A stretch of 64,000 nt of DNA from Eubacteriales bacterium (GCA_030524205.1 JAUNGZ010000011.1:1-64000), one strand, 5' to 3'; numbered from the stretch's first letter, positions 8,188-17,585 are shown. The notes: generated from the sequence alone by a model not told the origin. Numbers and translations are program-made.

Positions 8188-9570
8188 TTATTTGGCGCAG
8201 GCCTGCCGCGCCGGTAAGCCGTGCGGCTCCGCAGTGAAAAAGCCGCGCCCCATGCGTTTGTAAAGCAGTATCCCGACGGGGACGGCAATCGCTTCCGCCG
8301 CCGCGAAGGACAGCCACACCAAGTTAAGACTGCCGAGCTGCGCGCCCAGAAGCAACAACGGCGCCAGCGCGGCCACCTGCCGCACAAACACCAGATACAT
8401 GCTGTAATTCCCATTCCCAAAGCCCTGATATACCGCCGCGAAAATGATGTTCGCCGCGCCCACAAAAAAGCTGAGGGACAGCAGGCGCACCGCCGGTATC
8501 CCGAGCGCCATCATCTGCGGGGAGGCGTCGAACAGCATGAGGATCTGATCGGGGATCAGCTCCATCACGACCAGAATGACCGCCATGACCACGCCGCCCA
8601 TCAGAAAGGCGCAGCGGATGGTCTGCCGAATGCGCTCCCGTTTGCCCGCGCCGTAATTGTACGCGATGATCGGGATCAGGGCGTTGTTCATACCCTGCAC
8701 GGCGATCTGCGCGATGTTCTGCACCTTTTGGCCGATGCCGTAGATCGCGACCGCCGTCGAGGAAAAACCATACAGCACCGTGTTGATGAAAATACCCATA
8801 ACGGACATGATGCCGGACAGCACGGCGGTGGGAACGCCCACCTGCAAAATTTTCCGGACGCTCGCGCCCGAAATGTGCAGCGTAAAGTGGATGGGGATTT
8901 CCTTGTTCCGCTTGATATTGAGAAAAATACCCCAAATGCCGCCCGCAAACTGCCCGATGACGGTAGCCGTCGCCGCGCCTGCCGTGCCCATGGCGGGCAG
9001 GCCGAAATAGCCGAAGATCAAGATGGGATCGAGGATCAGGTTTACCACGGACGCGGTGGAGAGCGTCGCCAGAAAAAGCGAGGAACGTCCCGTCGCGATC
9101 AAAAAGCGGTCAAACACCCACTGGATCATCTGCCCCAGCGAAAACAGCATGCAGATACGGATGTAGGCCTTGCCGTGTGCGGCGATCGCCGCGTTTCCGC
9201 CAGCTTGCCAGTTAAAATACGGCTCGGCGATAACAAGGCAGGCGGCGGCGATCAGCAGGTATGCGCCCACGGCCATCACCATGGCGGCGGAGGCCGTGTT
9301 CCGTACCTCCGCCGCGTTTTTCTCGCCCAGCGCGCGGGAGATGACGGCGTTCAGGCCGACGGCCAGCCCGCTGCCCATCGCGATCATGATCAGCTGGATG
9401 GGCGCGGCGAGCGATAGTCCGGTCAGCGCGTCCTCGCTGATACGCGAAACGAAAATGCTGTCCACCAGATTGTATAGATTGTTGACCAGCAGCGAGACGA
9501 TCAGCGGCAGCGACGTTATAACGATCAGCTTTGGAATGGGCGTCGTGCCCATGCGGTTTGCGTTTTCCAT
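8188..9570 (-). CDS. MATE-family multidrug/metabolite exporter
   Basis: This 460-residue integral membrane protein has 12 predicted hydrophobic segments in two repeats of six, starting with IPKLIVITSLPLIVSLLVNN. The motifs GLSLAAPIQLIMIAMGSGLA and MNNALIPIIAYNYGAGKRER are characteristic of the MATE (MatE PF01554) superfamily, cation-driven exporters of cationic drugs or metabolites. The start at 9570 is chosen over upstream in-frame codons because it begins the conserved region (MENANRMGTTPIPK). It lies in the middle of operon A, 31 bp after the aminotransferase-like gene. Confidence 0.9.
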   Translation of the reverse strand: MENANRMGTTPIPKLIVITSLPLIVSLLVNNLYNLVDSIFVSRISEDALTGLSLAAPIQLIMIAMGSGLAVGLNAVISRALGEKNAAEVRNTASAAMVMAVGAYLLIAAACLVIAEPYFNWQAGGNAAIAAHGKAYIRICMLFSLGQMIQWVFDRFLIATGRSSLFLATLSTASVVNLILDPILIFGYFGLPAMGTAGAATATVIGQFAGGIWGIFLNIKRNKEIPIHFTLHISGASVRKILQVGVPTAVLSGIMSVMGIFINTVLYGFSSTAVAIYGIGQKVQNIAQIAVQGMNNALIPIIAYNYGAGKRERIRQTIRCAFLMGGVVMAVILVVMELIPDQILMLFDASPQMMALGIPAVRLLSLSFFVGAANIIFAAVYQGFGNGNYSMYLVFVRQVAALAPLLLLGAQLGSLNLVWLSFAAAEAIAVPVGILLYKRMGRGFFTAEPHGLPARQACAK

Positions 9571-9601
9571 GTTGTCCCCCGTGTTATCGTTTTGCACGTT
9601 T

Positions 9602-10693
9602 TCAGCAGCGCGCCAGCACAAAGGCTTCGTAAGCGGCAAGCCCGTCCCGCAGCCGGTCGAGGTCGGCACGCAAAGCGTCACGGGAACAGGCGGCGTTCAT
9701 GCACAGAAAAGCCTCGCTGTTCCTTCCGTATCTCCCGCCCGCCGACAGCGAAAGCCCGGTCTTTTCCCGGATGAAATCGGCGGCTTCCTCCGCACAGCCA
9801 AGCAGCCGGCCGCAATCCAGCCATAAACGATCGGCGGCTTCTGACGTCGCTGCCTTAACCGACGGCAGTTCCTTTTCGAGATACGCCGCCGCAAAATCCT
9901 TGTTTGCCCGGATGTGCGCCCTGCGGGCATCGAGCCATGCCGCGCCTTTGGTAAACGCGGCGATAGCGGCGTCCGCCGCGAAAACGCCCGGCTCCGCCGC
10001 CCCGTTGCCCTGCAGCGCGCGCCCCGCCTTGTGACGCATCACGGCGTTTGGTATTACCACCGCCGCTGTTTGCAGTCCCGCTAAATGGAATGCTTCCGCC
10101 GGGCCGACGCAGGTGATGCTGTTTTCGCGGCATTGCGCGGAAACCGAAGCGAACGGGACATACGGCTTGCCCGGGTCGGTCAAATCGCACAGGCTTTCGT
10201 CGGCGATCACCATTACCTGATGCTTCGCCGTGAGCAGTCCGATCCGCTCCAATGCGGCCCGATCCCAAATGCTGCCCGTCGAGCTGTGGGGATTGTTCAG
10301 CAGCATCAGCGTGGTATGCGGATCGGCCAATCTCCGTTCCAGATCGTCAAAATCAATTTCATAGGCCCCGCCGTGATTTTGCAGCGGGCTTTCCGTCACC
10401 TGTCTGCCATTGCCGGTGATGGCGTCAAAATACGCGGGGACGGCCGGGGTCATAAGCAGCACCTGCTCCGCCGGCGCCGTGAACCTGCGCACCATGCAGG
10501 AAATCGCGGCTATCGTGCTTGTGGTAAACAGCAGCCAATCCTTCTCCATGGAAAATCCATGGCGCGTCCGCCACCAGCCCAGATAAGCCTGATACCACTC
10601 CTCTGAGAGATTGGCAGAACAAAACACGCCGCGCGCTGCCCGCGCGGCGACCGCGTCCCTGATCTCGGGTGCGGTTTCCAATTCATATGTCAT
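9602..10693 (-). CDS. MalY/PatB-like aminotransferase fold lacking the PLP lysine (probable pseudoenzyme)
   Basis: This 363-residue protein follows the fold-type I cystathionine-lyase/aminotransferase layout. It has WLLFTTSTIAAIS near 53-65, NNPHSSTGSIWDR at 133-145, VIADESLCDL at 162-171 and CVGPAEAFHLAGLQT at 195-209. In PatB/MalY proteins the last motif reads with Ser-Lys-Thr-Phe and the lysine binds pyridoxal phosphate; here that position is Glu200 (GCG GAA GCA). The PLP-contacting second Asn of the NPHNP motif is replaced by Ser, and the C-terminal Arg-x-Asn that binds the substrate carboxylate reads Cys-Met-Asn. The Asp that pairs with the pyridine nitrogen (D165) is kept. The frame is intact and cotranscribed in operon A, so I infer a retained non-catalytic or repurposed protein, perhaps binding an amino-acid-like ligand. 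Start at 10693. Confidence 0.75.
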   Translation of the reverse strand: MTYELETAPEIRDAVAARAARGVFCSANLSEEWYQAYLGWWRTRHGFSMEKDWLLFTTSTIAAISCMVRRFTAPAEQVLLMTPAVPAYFDAITGNGRQVTESPLQNHGGAYEIDFDDLERRLADPHTTLMLLNNPHSSTGSIWDRAALERIGLLTAKHQVMVIADESLCDLTDPGKPYVPFASVSAQCRENSITCVGPAEAFHLAGLQTAAVVIPNAVMRHKAGRALQGNGAAEPGVFAADAAIAAFTKGAAWLDARRAHIRANKDFAAAYLEKELPSVKAATSEAADRLWLDCGRLLGCAEEAADFIREKTGLSLSAGGRYGRNSEAFLCMNAACSRDALRADLDRLRDGLAAYEAFVLARC

Positions 10694-10723
10694 GTTTTCT
10701 CTCCTAAAATACATGCGGCCCGG

Positions 10724-11191
10724 TCAGTCCATCGAAAAGGTGACGGACACATCGTCGCCGTCCAGCGCGTCTTCCCAGCCGGATAGGTCGTCAACTTTGC
10801 CGAGCCTGGTATAGCTCCAAGAATTGGAGCCGTAAAAAAGCACGATCTGATCGCCGCCGTATAAAACGATGTCTCCCGCGTGCGTCGTCAGTTGGCTGTC
10901 GTCGGCGGGAAGCGTGGCGCCAAGCGCGCCCACCTTTTCAAAACCCGAATAGTCTCGCATTGTTATGATTACGGGCGCGCTTTGCAGCAGCTCCGCAAAA
11001 GCGTCGGCGGCGGGGTTTTCCTCCAAGGTGGCGGTAAAGGCTGCGCCGCCTATTTGCACGTTCAGCTTGGTCACGGTCTGTTCCTCCGTTTCTGCTTCGT
11101 TTGCCGGTTCCGGTATAGCTTGCCCGCCGCCGCAGGCTGTCAGGCAAAATGCCAGCAGCAGCCCTAAAAGAACCCCAAAAACTCGTTTCAT
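10724..11191 (-). CDS. Cyclophilin-like lipoprotein
   Basis: This 155-residue protein has a lipoprotein signal (MKRVFGVLLGLLLAFCLTAC, lipobox LTAC) and a short acidic linker. A cyclophilin-like domain runs from about residue 40 to the end: LNVQIGGAAFTATLEENPAA, HAGDIVLYGGDQIVLFYGSN and SYTRLGKVDD. The GD-I-VLYGGDQIVLFY strand pair is shared with the SLH proteins at both ends of this region and with the lipoprotein at 14503-15087. It is anchored on the outer face of the membrane. The ligand is unknown. Start chosen at the beginning of the signal peptide, 17 bp after the LysE gene. Confidence 0.8.
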   Translation of the reverse strand: MKRVFGVLLGLLLAFCLTACGGGQAIPEPANEAETEEQTVTKLNVQIGGAAFTATLEENPAADAFAELLQSAPVIITMRDYSGFEKVGALGATLPADDSQLTTHAGDIVLYGGDQIVLFYGSNSWSYTRLGKVDDLSGWEDALDGDDVSVTFSMD

Positions 11192-11208
11192 CCGCTTCCT
11201 TCCTTTCG

Positions 11209-11826
11209 TTAGCTGGGTACAAGCGTGCGCAGGAAGATCACCGCGCCGAACGCGGTCAGAAATGCACCAAACACTTTGTTCATGCGGGGAAAGCCGCTTG
11301 CTTTTGCTTTTTTTCGGAGTGTGTGGGTCGCGGCGGCAAGCGTTGTCCACCAGAGATAGGTTCCTATCAATACGCCGCACACCAAGCCCAACCGGTCAAC
11401 CGGCTTCGCAATGCCGGTAACGCCAAAGTAGGAAAAAGCAAACAGAAACGTAAGGATCGCCGCCGGATTGGTGACGCCTATGGCGAAGGAGGACAGGAAC
11501 AGCTTCGCGCCGTGCTTCGCTTGGGGTTCCGCCGCCACCTGTTCCTCTTTTTTCACGATCAGACGAAGGCCTATGAGCAGGATCAGGCTGCCGCCGAGCA
11601 GATGAATGATCGTCTGATACCGCAAAAGGAAATCTGACACCATCGTCATCCCGAACGCGCCGACGATGGCATACAGACAGTCGGCCACGGAGGAGCCGAG
11701 ACCGGTCAGAAGTCCGGCTTTTAAGCCAAACGCCCAAGTGCGCTGCACCGTCATGGCGCCGACAGCGCCCACGGGCAGGCCGAACAGCAGCCCGATCAGC
11801 ACGCCTTTGAACAGATAAGCCGTCAC
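11209..11826 (-). CDS. LysE/RhtB-type amino acid exporter
   Basis: This 205-residue membrane protein has about six hydrophobic segments. The N-terminal LFGLPVGAVGAMTVQRTW corresponds to the LysE-family Gly/Pro-rich first helix, and ITNPAA-like GVTNPAAILTFLFAF is the second conserved block. LysE-family proteins export amino acids or amino-acid-like metabolites. The start is a GTG at 11826 with AAGGAG 8 nt upstream. It lies next to an amino-acid ABC importer in the same operon, which suggests exchange or overflow control of a specific amino compound. Confidence 0.85.
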   Translation of the reverse strand: MTAYLFKGVLIGLLFGLPVGAVGAMTVQRTWAFGLKAGLLTGLGSSVADCLYAIVGAFGMTMVSDFLLRYQTIIHLLGGSLILLIGLRLIVKKEEQVAAEPQAKHGAKLFLSSFAIGVTNPAAILTFLFAFSYFGVTGIAKPVDRLGLVCGVLIGTYLWWTTLAAATHTLRKKAKASGFPRMNKVFGAFLTAFGAVIFLRTLVPS

Positions 11827-11855
11827 GGCGATTTCTCCTTCCTTGGACGATATTC

Positions 11856-12095
11856 TTACCTTTGCAGCATGAAAAGCAGGTAATCCAGACAATCGATGCA
11901 TTTTTGATCCTTGTGCAGATCATCCAGCAGACGGCGGCGATGCGTTTGCAGCAGCCGCGTCCCTTCTCGTATTTTTCCGCGCCGAAAATCATCCATAAAG
12001 GCCCGAATCGTTGCGTTGTCGCAATCCGCGTCCTTCAGGTTTTGAACGATATCCTCCTCGCGGTGATACGCGGCCATGCCGCTTCCTTGTTCCAT
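11856..12095 (-). CDS. Small conserved clostridial protein, function unknown
   Basis: This 79-residue, charged, helical cytosolic protein contains EDIVQNLKDADCDNATIRAF and ends DQKCIDCLDYLLFMLQR. A GGGGGGATGAC site precedes the ATG at 12095. The pattern recalls short helical proteins found beside transporters and regulators in Clostridia, but I know no function. It lies 30 bp upstream of the LysE exporter and 50 bp downstream of the substrate-binding protein. The C-x-x-C near the end is the only notable motif. Confidence 0.7.
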   Translation of the reverse strand: MEQGSGMAAYHREEDIVQNLKDADCDNATIRAFMDDFRRGKIREGTRLLQTHRRRLLDDLHKDQKCIDCLDYLLFMLQR

Positions 12096-12145
12096 TTGTC
12101 ATCCCCCCAAACCTTGTGCTTTCGTGTCGATCTGCCGTCTCGTTT

Positions 12146-12997
12146 TTACGACGCCTGCGAAATATCGCTGCCGAAGTATTTCTCGGAAAGCGCGGTCAGC
12201 ACGCCCTCCTGCGACAGCTCTGCGAGCGCCGCATTGATCGCTTCGCGCAGCGCGGCGGTTTCCTCGCCCTTGCGCATAGGGATGCCGATCTGGTTGGCGT
12301 CCTCGGTCAGCACCGCGATCTTGATATCGGCGTCGGGATGCGCCTTCATGTAGTCGTAATAGGTCATTTCGGCGTTGAGCGTCGCGTCGATGCGGCCGGA
12401 GAGCAGCAGTTCAAAGGTCTGGTTCAGATCGTCAACGCCAGTTACCTCCGCGCCGTACTGCTCCGCCAGCTCCGCGTAGGTGCTCGAAATGGTGTTGGCG
12501 GTGTGCTTGCCCTGCAAATCTTCGAGCGTCTGGATATCCGCGTTGCCGCCCAGCGTGATGACCGCTGTGCGGTTATAGGCGTAGGGGTCGGAAAAATCAT
12601 AGGTCTCCTGCCGCGCGGGGTCGATGTCCACGCCGTTTACCATAATGTCATAGCGGCCCGCCGAAAGCCCGGCCAGCAGGCCGTCCCATTCGCCCTCGAC
12701 GAAGCTCGCCGTAACGCCCAGCTTTTCCGCGATCGCCCGCGCGACCTCAACGTCGTAGCCGACCAGCTCGTCGTTTTCGTCGTGGTAGGTCCAGGGCGCC
12801 CAAGTGCCCTCCATGGCCACGATGATCTCGCCGCGCTCCTGAATCTGTGTGAGCAGATCGGCCGTCTCCGCGTTATCCTGCGGCTGTGCCGCGTCATCGG
12901 GAGCGTTGCTGTCCGCGTTTTGCGAGCAGCCCGTCAGTGCCAGAGTGCCGAGCATAGCGGCGGCTGTCAGCAGCGCCGCGAAACGTTTCTTTTTCAT
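12146..12997 (-). CDS. Amino acid ABC transporter substrate-binding lipoprotein
   Basis: This 283-residue protein begins with a lipoprotein signal (MKKKRFAALLTAAAMLGTLA, lipobox LTGC). The rest is a family 3 solute-binding domain: IQERGEIIVAMEGTWAPWTY, ELVGYDVEVARAIAEKLGV, VEGEWDGLLAGLSAGRYDIM and the later LSGRIDATLNAEMTYYDYMK. Such proteins capture polar amino acids such as cystine, glutamine or histidine outside the cell. It precedes the LysE gene and follows the ATPase and permease of the same transporter in operon A. Confidence 0.9.
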   Translation of the reverse strand: MKKKRFAALLTAAAMLGTLALTGCSQNADSNAPDDAAQPQDNAETADLLTQIQERGEIIVAMEGTWAPWTYHDENDELVGYDVEVARAIAEKLGVTASFVEGEWDGLLAGLSAGRYDIMVNGVDIDPARQETYDFSDPYAYNRTAVITLGGNADIQTLEDLQGKHTANTISSTYAELAEQYGAEVTGVDDLNQTFELLLSGRIDATLNAEMTYYDYMKAHPDADIKIAVLTEDANQIGIPMRKGEETAALREAINAALAELSQEGVLTALSEKYFGSDISQAS

Positions 12998-13031
12998 AGA
13001 TTGATACTCCTTTTTCGTACGTCGTTGATTG

Positions 13032-13784
13032 CTAACTTGCCAAGCCGGCATCCGCGCTGACCGTGCGCAGAAACGCGCGGGTGCGCGCTTCACGCGGATG
13101 ATCGAAAAACGCTTTCGCGTCGCCGGCTTCCACGATCATGCCGTTTTCCATAAACACGACCTTGTTCGATACCGTTTTGGCAAAGCCCATTTCGTGCGTG
13201 ACCACAAGCATGGTCATCCCCTCCTCCGCCAACTGCCGCATAACGGCGAGCACCTCGCTTGTCAGCTCGGGGTCGAGGGCCGAGGTCGGCTCGTCGAAAT
13301 AGATGATCTTCGGCTCGGTGGCGATTGCCCGCGCGATTGCGACCCGCTGCTGCTGGCCGCCGGAAAGCTGGTTTGGAAAATAGTCGTAACGGTCGGACAG
13401 GCCCACCTTGTCGAGCGCCCGCCTGCCGATTTCCACGGCCTGTGTTTTCGGTATCTTACGTGCGACGACCAGCCCCTCCGTCACATTTTGCAGGGCGGTT
13501 TTATTGCGGAACAGGTTATAATTTTGAAAAACAAAAGCGGTTTTACGGCGCAGACGGGCGATATCCCTTTTAGGGACATGGCCGAGCGAAAAGCGCTCCC
13601 CATCGAACATCATGGCGCCGCCGTCCGCCGTTTCTAAGAAATTGACGCAGCGCAGCAGCGTGGTCTTGCCCGAACCGCTGGGGCCGAGGATCGCCACCAC
13701 GTCACCCTGATCGACATGAAGATCGACACCGTTCAGCACCTCGGTACCGCCGAATGATTTTTGAATGTCTGTGATTTCCAGCAT
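13032..13784 (-). CDS. Amino acid ABC transporter ATP-binding protein
   Basis: This 250-residue ATPase has Walker [14 protein letters not shown], a Q-loop near [14 protein letters not shown], signature [14 protein letters not shown], Walker [15 protein letters not shown] and the switch histidine in [10 protein letters not shown]. The NYNLF context and length are typical of polar-amino-acid importers (GlnQ/TcyC-like). The ATG at 13784 has AAGGAGG 8 nt upstream and lies 4 bp from the permease stop. It energises uptake with the neighbouring permease and binding protein. Confidence 0.92.
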   Translation of the reverse strand: MLEITDIQKSFGGTEVLNGVDLHVDQGDVVAILGPSGSGKTTLLRCVNFLETADGGAMMFDGERFSLGHVPKRDIARLRRKTAFVFQNYNLFRNKTALQNVTEGLVVARKIPKTQAVEIGRRALDKVGLSDRYDYFPNQLSGGQQQRVAIARAIATEPKIIYFDEPTSALDPELTSEVLAVMRQLAEEGMTMLVVTHEMGFAKTVSNKVVFMENGMIVEAGDAKAFFDHPREARTRAFLRTVSADAGLAS

Positions 13785-13788
13785 GGGT

Positions 13789-14463
13789 TCAGCCTCCTTG
13801 CTTGCCATGTGCGTTCATCCTCTTTTCCCCCATGCTTTGCAGCCGGGTCAGCGCGGTCGAGAAAAGCAGGTAAACAAGCCCGACCTCGATATAAAGCGCG
13901 AGCGGCTCATAGGTTCTTGCCACGATGCGCTGCGTCACCATGAACATCTCGGTCACCGTGATGTTGGCGGCGAGCGAGGTGTCCTTCACCATGGCGATCA
14001 GCGAGTTGGACAGGGGCGGGAACGCCGTGCGCAGCGCCTGCGGCAGAATGATGCGCCGCATGGTCTGCAAATAGCTCATCCCGGCGCAGTAGCCCGCTTC
14101 GAGCTGGCCTGCGGGCACCGCTTCCAGCGCCGCGCGGATCGTTTCGGCGCAGTACGCGCCCTCATTGACCGAGAACACGAGAACCGCCGCGGGAAACGGG
14201 TCGATTACCACGCCCAGATTCGGCAGTCCGTAAAAAATCACAAACAGCTGCACCAGAAGCGGCGTGCCGCGGATGACCCAGATATAAAAGCGGGCGAGCT
14301 GCTTCAGCCCCCGCACGTTCGCGAACTGCGTGAGCGCCGCGACGGTGGCAAGGATCAGCGCCAGCGTAAACGAGATCGCGGTCAGCGGGATCGTCATGGT
14401 AAGACCCGGAAGAAGGATCTTCCCAAACGAATCGACCAGAATACCAAGCAGCCTTTCACTCAT
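13789..14463 (-). CDS. Amino acid ABC transporter permease
   Basis: This 224-residue membrane protein begins [20 protein letters not shown] and has about five transmembrane segments. It carries the His/Glu/Gln permease hallmark [20 protein letters not shown] and the EAA loop [20 protein letters not shown]. The ATG at 14463 is preferred over a GTG at 14469 because of the spacing from AAGGAGG. It pairs with the ATPase immediately downstream. Confidence 0.92.
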   Translation of the reverse strand: MSERLLGILVDSFGKILLPGLTMTIPLTAISFTLALILATVAALTQFANVRGLKQLARFYIWVIRGTPLLVQLFVIFYGLPNLGVVIDPFPAAVLVFSVNEGAYCAETIRAALEAVPAGQLEAGYCAGMSYLQTMRRIILPQALRTAFPPLSNSLIAMVKDTSLAANITVTEMFMVTQRIVARTYEPLALYIEVGLVYLLFSTALTRLQSMGEKRMNAHGKQGG

Positions 14464-14502
14464 TCTCACGTCGCCTCCTTTCCGACAAATGGTGGAGAGC
14501 GG

Positions 14503-15087
14503 TCAGTCCTCGGCGCTGATATGGACGAGCTTGTTGCTCCAGCCCTCGACCACCGGGTTATCCTCCACCGCGCTTACAAAATCATCGGTTGCGTCAAAGT
14601 AGCCGACCGGCGTGTACGCGCCGGAGATATTCGCGTCCCCATAAAACAGGACGATACGGTTCGGTTCCGAATAGTAGACGGTTCCGGCCTGCTCCACCGA
14701 AACCGTTTCGGAGTCGGAGGGGATCTCGTACCGGCTCGGGATGTCGTAATACTGCATGACCTCCCAGCCCTCATAATCGTCGTAGTGGTAGATGGGCAGC
14801 CGCCAGTCCGCCGTGCCCACATACCCGGCGATGGCCGCGGCGGTGGCATTGTCGTACAGGTGCATCGGAAATGCCTCGCTGTCGCCAAAGCGCACATACA
14901 GCTCGGTGACGGGCGCGCTTTCTGTGGGAGGCGCCGCCTCGCCATCGGCGTTTTGCGCCGCGCCGTTTGTGACGGGCGCGGAACTATTCCCGTTCGCGCC
15001 GTCGCTTTGAGAGCCGCAGCCGGTCAGCAGTCCGGTGCACAGAGCGGTCAGGGCGAGAAGCAGGTAGGCTTTTCTAAAGGTGTTCAT
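14503..15087 (-). CDS. Cyclophilin-like lipoprotein, first gene of operon A
   Basis: This 194-residue protein has a lipoprotein signal with lipobox LTGC and a Ser/Ala/Asn-rich linker to about residue 60. The cyclophilin-like domain that follows reads LYVRFGDSEAFPMHLYDNAT, YYDIPSRYEI, EPNRIVLFYGDANISGAYTP and VGYFD. The YYDIPS segment recurs almost unchanged as KYYDIPMSYHDA in the SLH protein at 21985, which links the two operons. It is exposed outside the membrane. Its promoter carries the shared decamer described at 15138-15175. Confidence 0.8.
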   Translation of the reverse strand: MNTFRKAYLLLALTALCTGLLTGCGSQSDGANGNSSAPVTNGAAQNADGEAAPPTESAPVTELYVRFGDSEAFPMHLYDNATAAAIAGYVGTADWRLPIYHYDDYEGWEVMQYYDIPSRYEIPSDSETVSVEQAGTVYYSEPNRIVLFYGDANISGAYTPVGYFDATDDFVSAVEDNPVVEGWSNKLVHISAED

Positions 15088-15137
15088 ATTTATCGGAAAT
15101 CCTTTCCTGTGTTTGATCTCTTCTTGCTTCTGTATTT

Positions 15138-15175
15138 ATTATAGCGGCATACCGATAACATAGCAAATACTTATA
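15138..15175 (-). promoter_or_regulatory. Operon A promoter with TATAAGTATT box
   Basis: Read on the minus strand, TATAAGTATT (15166-15175) overlaps by one base a -35 box TTGCTA (15161-15166). After a 17-bp spacer comes a -10 box TATAAT (15138-15143). The same layout occurs upstream of operons B and C. Confidence 0.75.
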
Positions 15176-15220
15176 TTAAATAGTTAATTATAGCTATAAA
15201 GCATATAAAGTGCATTGTCT

Positions 15221-17572
15221 TTACACAGCGATCAACACGGCCAAATCCACCCGTTTCATTTTCCCTGCCGCCAAATAGGCAAAGCCCGTAAACAGCAGCG
15301 TGACCAGCAGGGCGGGGAAAAGCATCTGGTAAACCGTTGGATGGGAGGCGAAGTTGCTGATACCGGCCAGCTTTATCATGGAGGAGACCAGCGGGTCGGT
15401 CAGCGCTGCCGCCAGCGCCGCGCCCAGCGTGGAACCAAGAGCAGCCACCATGCCGAAGCGCAGCGCAAAGGAGAAGCGAAGTCGCCTGTCCGTAAAGCCC
15501 AGTGCCTTATAGATGCCGATATCCCGCCGCTCCGTAGCAAGGAGCTTGTCGCCGGTCATGATGGTGACGATCAGAATAAACAGCGCGGCCATCGCGTACA
15601 GGAAGGCAATCAGCGCCCGCATGGCCGCGATGATGCCGAACAGACCCGGCCACGTGTTTTCATGCACATGCACGTCGCCGCCGAACGCGGCGCTCAGCGC
15701 CTCGGTGACCGCCGCTTTCTGCGATGGGTCGCGGAGGAAATAGTGGTGGCACCATAGGCGCGGGTCGTCCCGCCCGATTTTCAGGTAGCCCTCCCGGCTC
15801 ATGCCGAGATTCGCGCCCATGTCGTTGGCGCAGGCGTAAATGCCGGAAACCGTATATTGCCCGCTGCCTACGTCGCCCGTTACCGTAAGCGTATCACCGA
15901 TGGAAACGCCCAGATCGGCGGCGGCTGATTCCGTCACGACGATCTCGCTCGCCGCCGCGCAGGTCTTTCCCTCCAACAGGTGAAAGCGCGCCGGTTCGGA
16001 AATAACATTGGCGGTGTAGTCGATGCCGCTCACCGCCACGCCGGGCATGGCGAGCAGGTAGGAATCTGTGATATCCGTATAAGAAAGGATGATTTCCCGC
16101 GCTTCCTCGTCCGTATGCGTGCCGAACATCTGCACGCCGATGTCGTGATCGGCAGGGTTGAAAGCGTCCATCATGCCCTTGCCGTCCGCGCCGAGCCAGA
16201 CGTTCATCCGCCCGATCACAGAAGCAAAAAACACCAGCAGCAGCGCCACTAGACAGGCGCTCATATATTTTTTCTTTCCTGTGAGCAACTGTCGCACGGC
16301 AAGGGAAACGCCTATACGGCTTCCGCGAATGGCAGGCAGGCCCTTCATGTTTGGAACACCGCCCTGCGCCTCGCCTCGCAGCGCCATCATGGGCGTGACA
16401 CGCCCGATTTTTGCCGTTTTTAAGTGAATAAAAGCCGTAAGCAGCACAAGGATGAGCGCATAGGCCGCGATACAGGATACCCACGGCAGGTTCGACGGCG
16501 TCAAGATCCCCGTGACGGTAAGCGTCATACGCCCGGCCAATCGACTGACGGGCATCGAAAGGGCAAGTCCCAGTGCCATTCCCGGCAAAAGCCCGGCCGC
16601 ATACTGCAAAAGCTGCACCCCGCGCAGCTTGGCGCTGGTAAAGCCGACCGTTTTAAGGCTGCCCATGTTGCTGTAGTCGGCCTCGATCGTGCCGCCGATG
16701 CTGTGTCCCAGCACCACGAGCACGATGCCGAGCAGCACCAGCACAAAGGCGAGCAGCAGGCCGCTGAAGGCATTTTGCAGGATCAGCATAAAACCGGCGA
16801 TCGCATCCGCGCTGTGGACAAATTCGGTATACCGCGGCAGAGCGGTGTTTTGATTCAGCAGGCTGTTCATCTCGGAAACGGACGCGTTGGCGGTATCCGC
16901 CCCAAAGATATGGAGCATGGCGCCCTCGCGGGCAAGGGCGTCGATGCCCGCGCCGCCGATCATCCGCGTTATCGCCGCATAGTCCTCGCCGCTGATGAGA
17001 AAGCCCTTCATGCCGATCATAGAGCTGCCCATAAATGGGTCTTCATAAAAACCCGCGACGGTTAGCGTGACCGTGCCTCCGTTCCGCGCGGCGGCGAATT
17101 CGATGGGGTCGCCGGTCTGGACCCCCATCGTCGAGATCAGCGAGGGCGAAGCATAGGTTTCGCCGGGCGCGATTTTCGGCGTGTTTGGCCGGTAACCGGC
17201 CAGATCATCGGTAAAAAACCGGTAACGGGTGTCCTCGGGCGAAAAGCGGATCAGCTGTCCCTCGCTGTCGGAGTCCTGCCCGTTCGCGGTGTAGTTTGCA
17301 AAAATCAGCGGCTGGGTTTCCGTCCGCGCCACCTCGTCCAGTCCCGCGATCTCATCGGACAGCGCGGCGACGTCGGGTACGCCGGACACCCACGCGGTAA
17401 GCGTGCCGAAACCCGCGCGCTCCAGCTCCGCGCGCACATAGCGCCCGGCATTCGTCCAAACCGTAAGCACCGTGCCAAGAGAAAGGGATACCAGCAGCGT
17501 CAGCAGGAATATTCCTGTCAAAACGCCCCTGTGCTTTTTCACCCCGGCTTTCAGCAGGGTTCTGTACTCCAT
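15221..17572 (-). CDS. MacB/FtsX-type ABC transporter permease
   Basis: This 783-residue protein has an N-terminal transmembrane segment (GVLTGIFLLTLLVSLSLGTV), a large extracytoplasmic domain and then three helices. A second helix-domain-three-helix unit follows. The two FtsX-like blocks are near LLLAFVLVLLGIVLVVLGHS and LYAMAALFILIVTIMTGDKL, the second followed by ERRDIGIYKALGFTDRRL. This is the layout of FtsX/MacB-family exporters that move lipids, lipoproteins or peptides or transmit force. The start at 17572 opens the hydrophobic N-terminus, and the gene begins 13 bp after the ATPase stop. It is the last gene of operon B. Confidence 0.88.
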   Translation of the reverse strand: MEYRTLLKAGVKKHRGVLTGIFLLTLLVSLSLGTVLTVWTNAGRYVRAELERAGFGTLTAWVSGVPDVAALSDEIAGLDEVARTETQPLIFANYTANGQDSDSEGQLIRFSPEDTRYRFFTDDLAGYRPNTPKIAPGETYASPSLISTMGVQTGDPIEFAAARNGGTVTLTVAGFYEDPFMGSSMIGMKGFLISGEDYAAITRMIGGAGIDALAREGAMLHIFGADTANASVSEMNSLLNQNTALPRYTEFVHSADAIAGFMLILQNAFSGLLLAFVLVLLGIVLVVLGHSIGGTIEADYSNMGSLKTVGFTSAKLRGVQLLQYAAGLLPGMALGLALSMPVSRLAGRMTLTVTGILTPSNLPWVSCIAAYALILVLLTAFIHLKTAKIGRVTPMMALRGEAQGGVPNMKGLPAIRGSRIGVSLAVRQLLTGKKKYMSACLVALLLVFFASVIGRMNVWLGADGKGMMDAFNPADHDIGVQMFGTHTDEEAREIILSYTDITDSYLLAMPGVAVSGIDYTANVISEPARFHLLEGKTCAAASEIVVTESAAADLGVSIGDTLTVTGDVGSGQYTVSGIYACANDMGANLGMSREGYLKIGRDDPRLWCHHYFLRDPSQKAAVTEALSAAFGGDVHVHENTWPGLFGIIAAMRALIAFLYAMAALFILIVTIMTGDKLLATERRDIGIYKALGFTDRRLRFSFALRFGMVAALGSTLGAALAAALTDPLVSSMIKLAGISNFASHPTVYQMLFPALLVTLLFTGFAYLAAGKMKRVDLAVLIAV

Positions 17573-17585
17573 ATATGCACCCTCC

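Noticed and set aside
7181-8263. A 360-residue plus-strand frame opposite the alpha/beta hydrolase
   Set aside because: It is antisense to a gene with clear family motifs; composition is that of a high-GC shadow frame.
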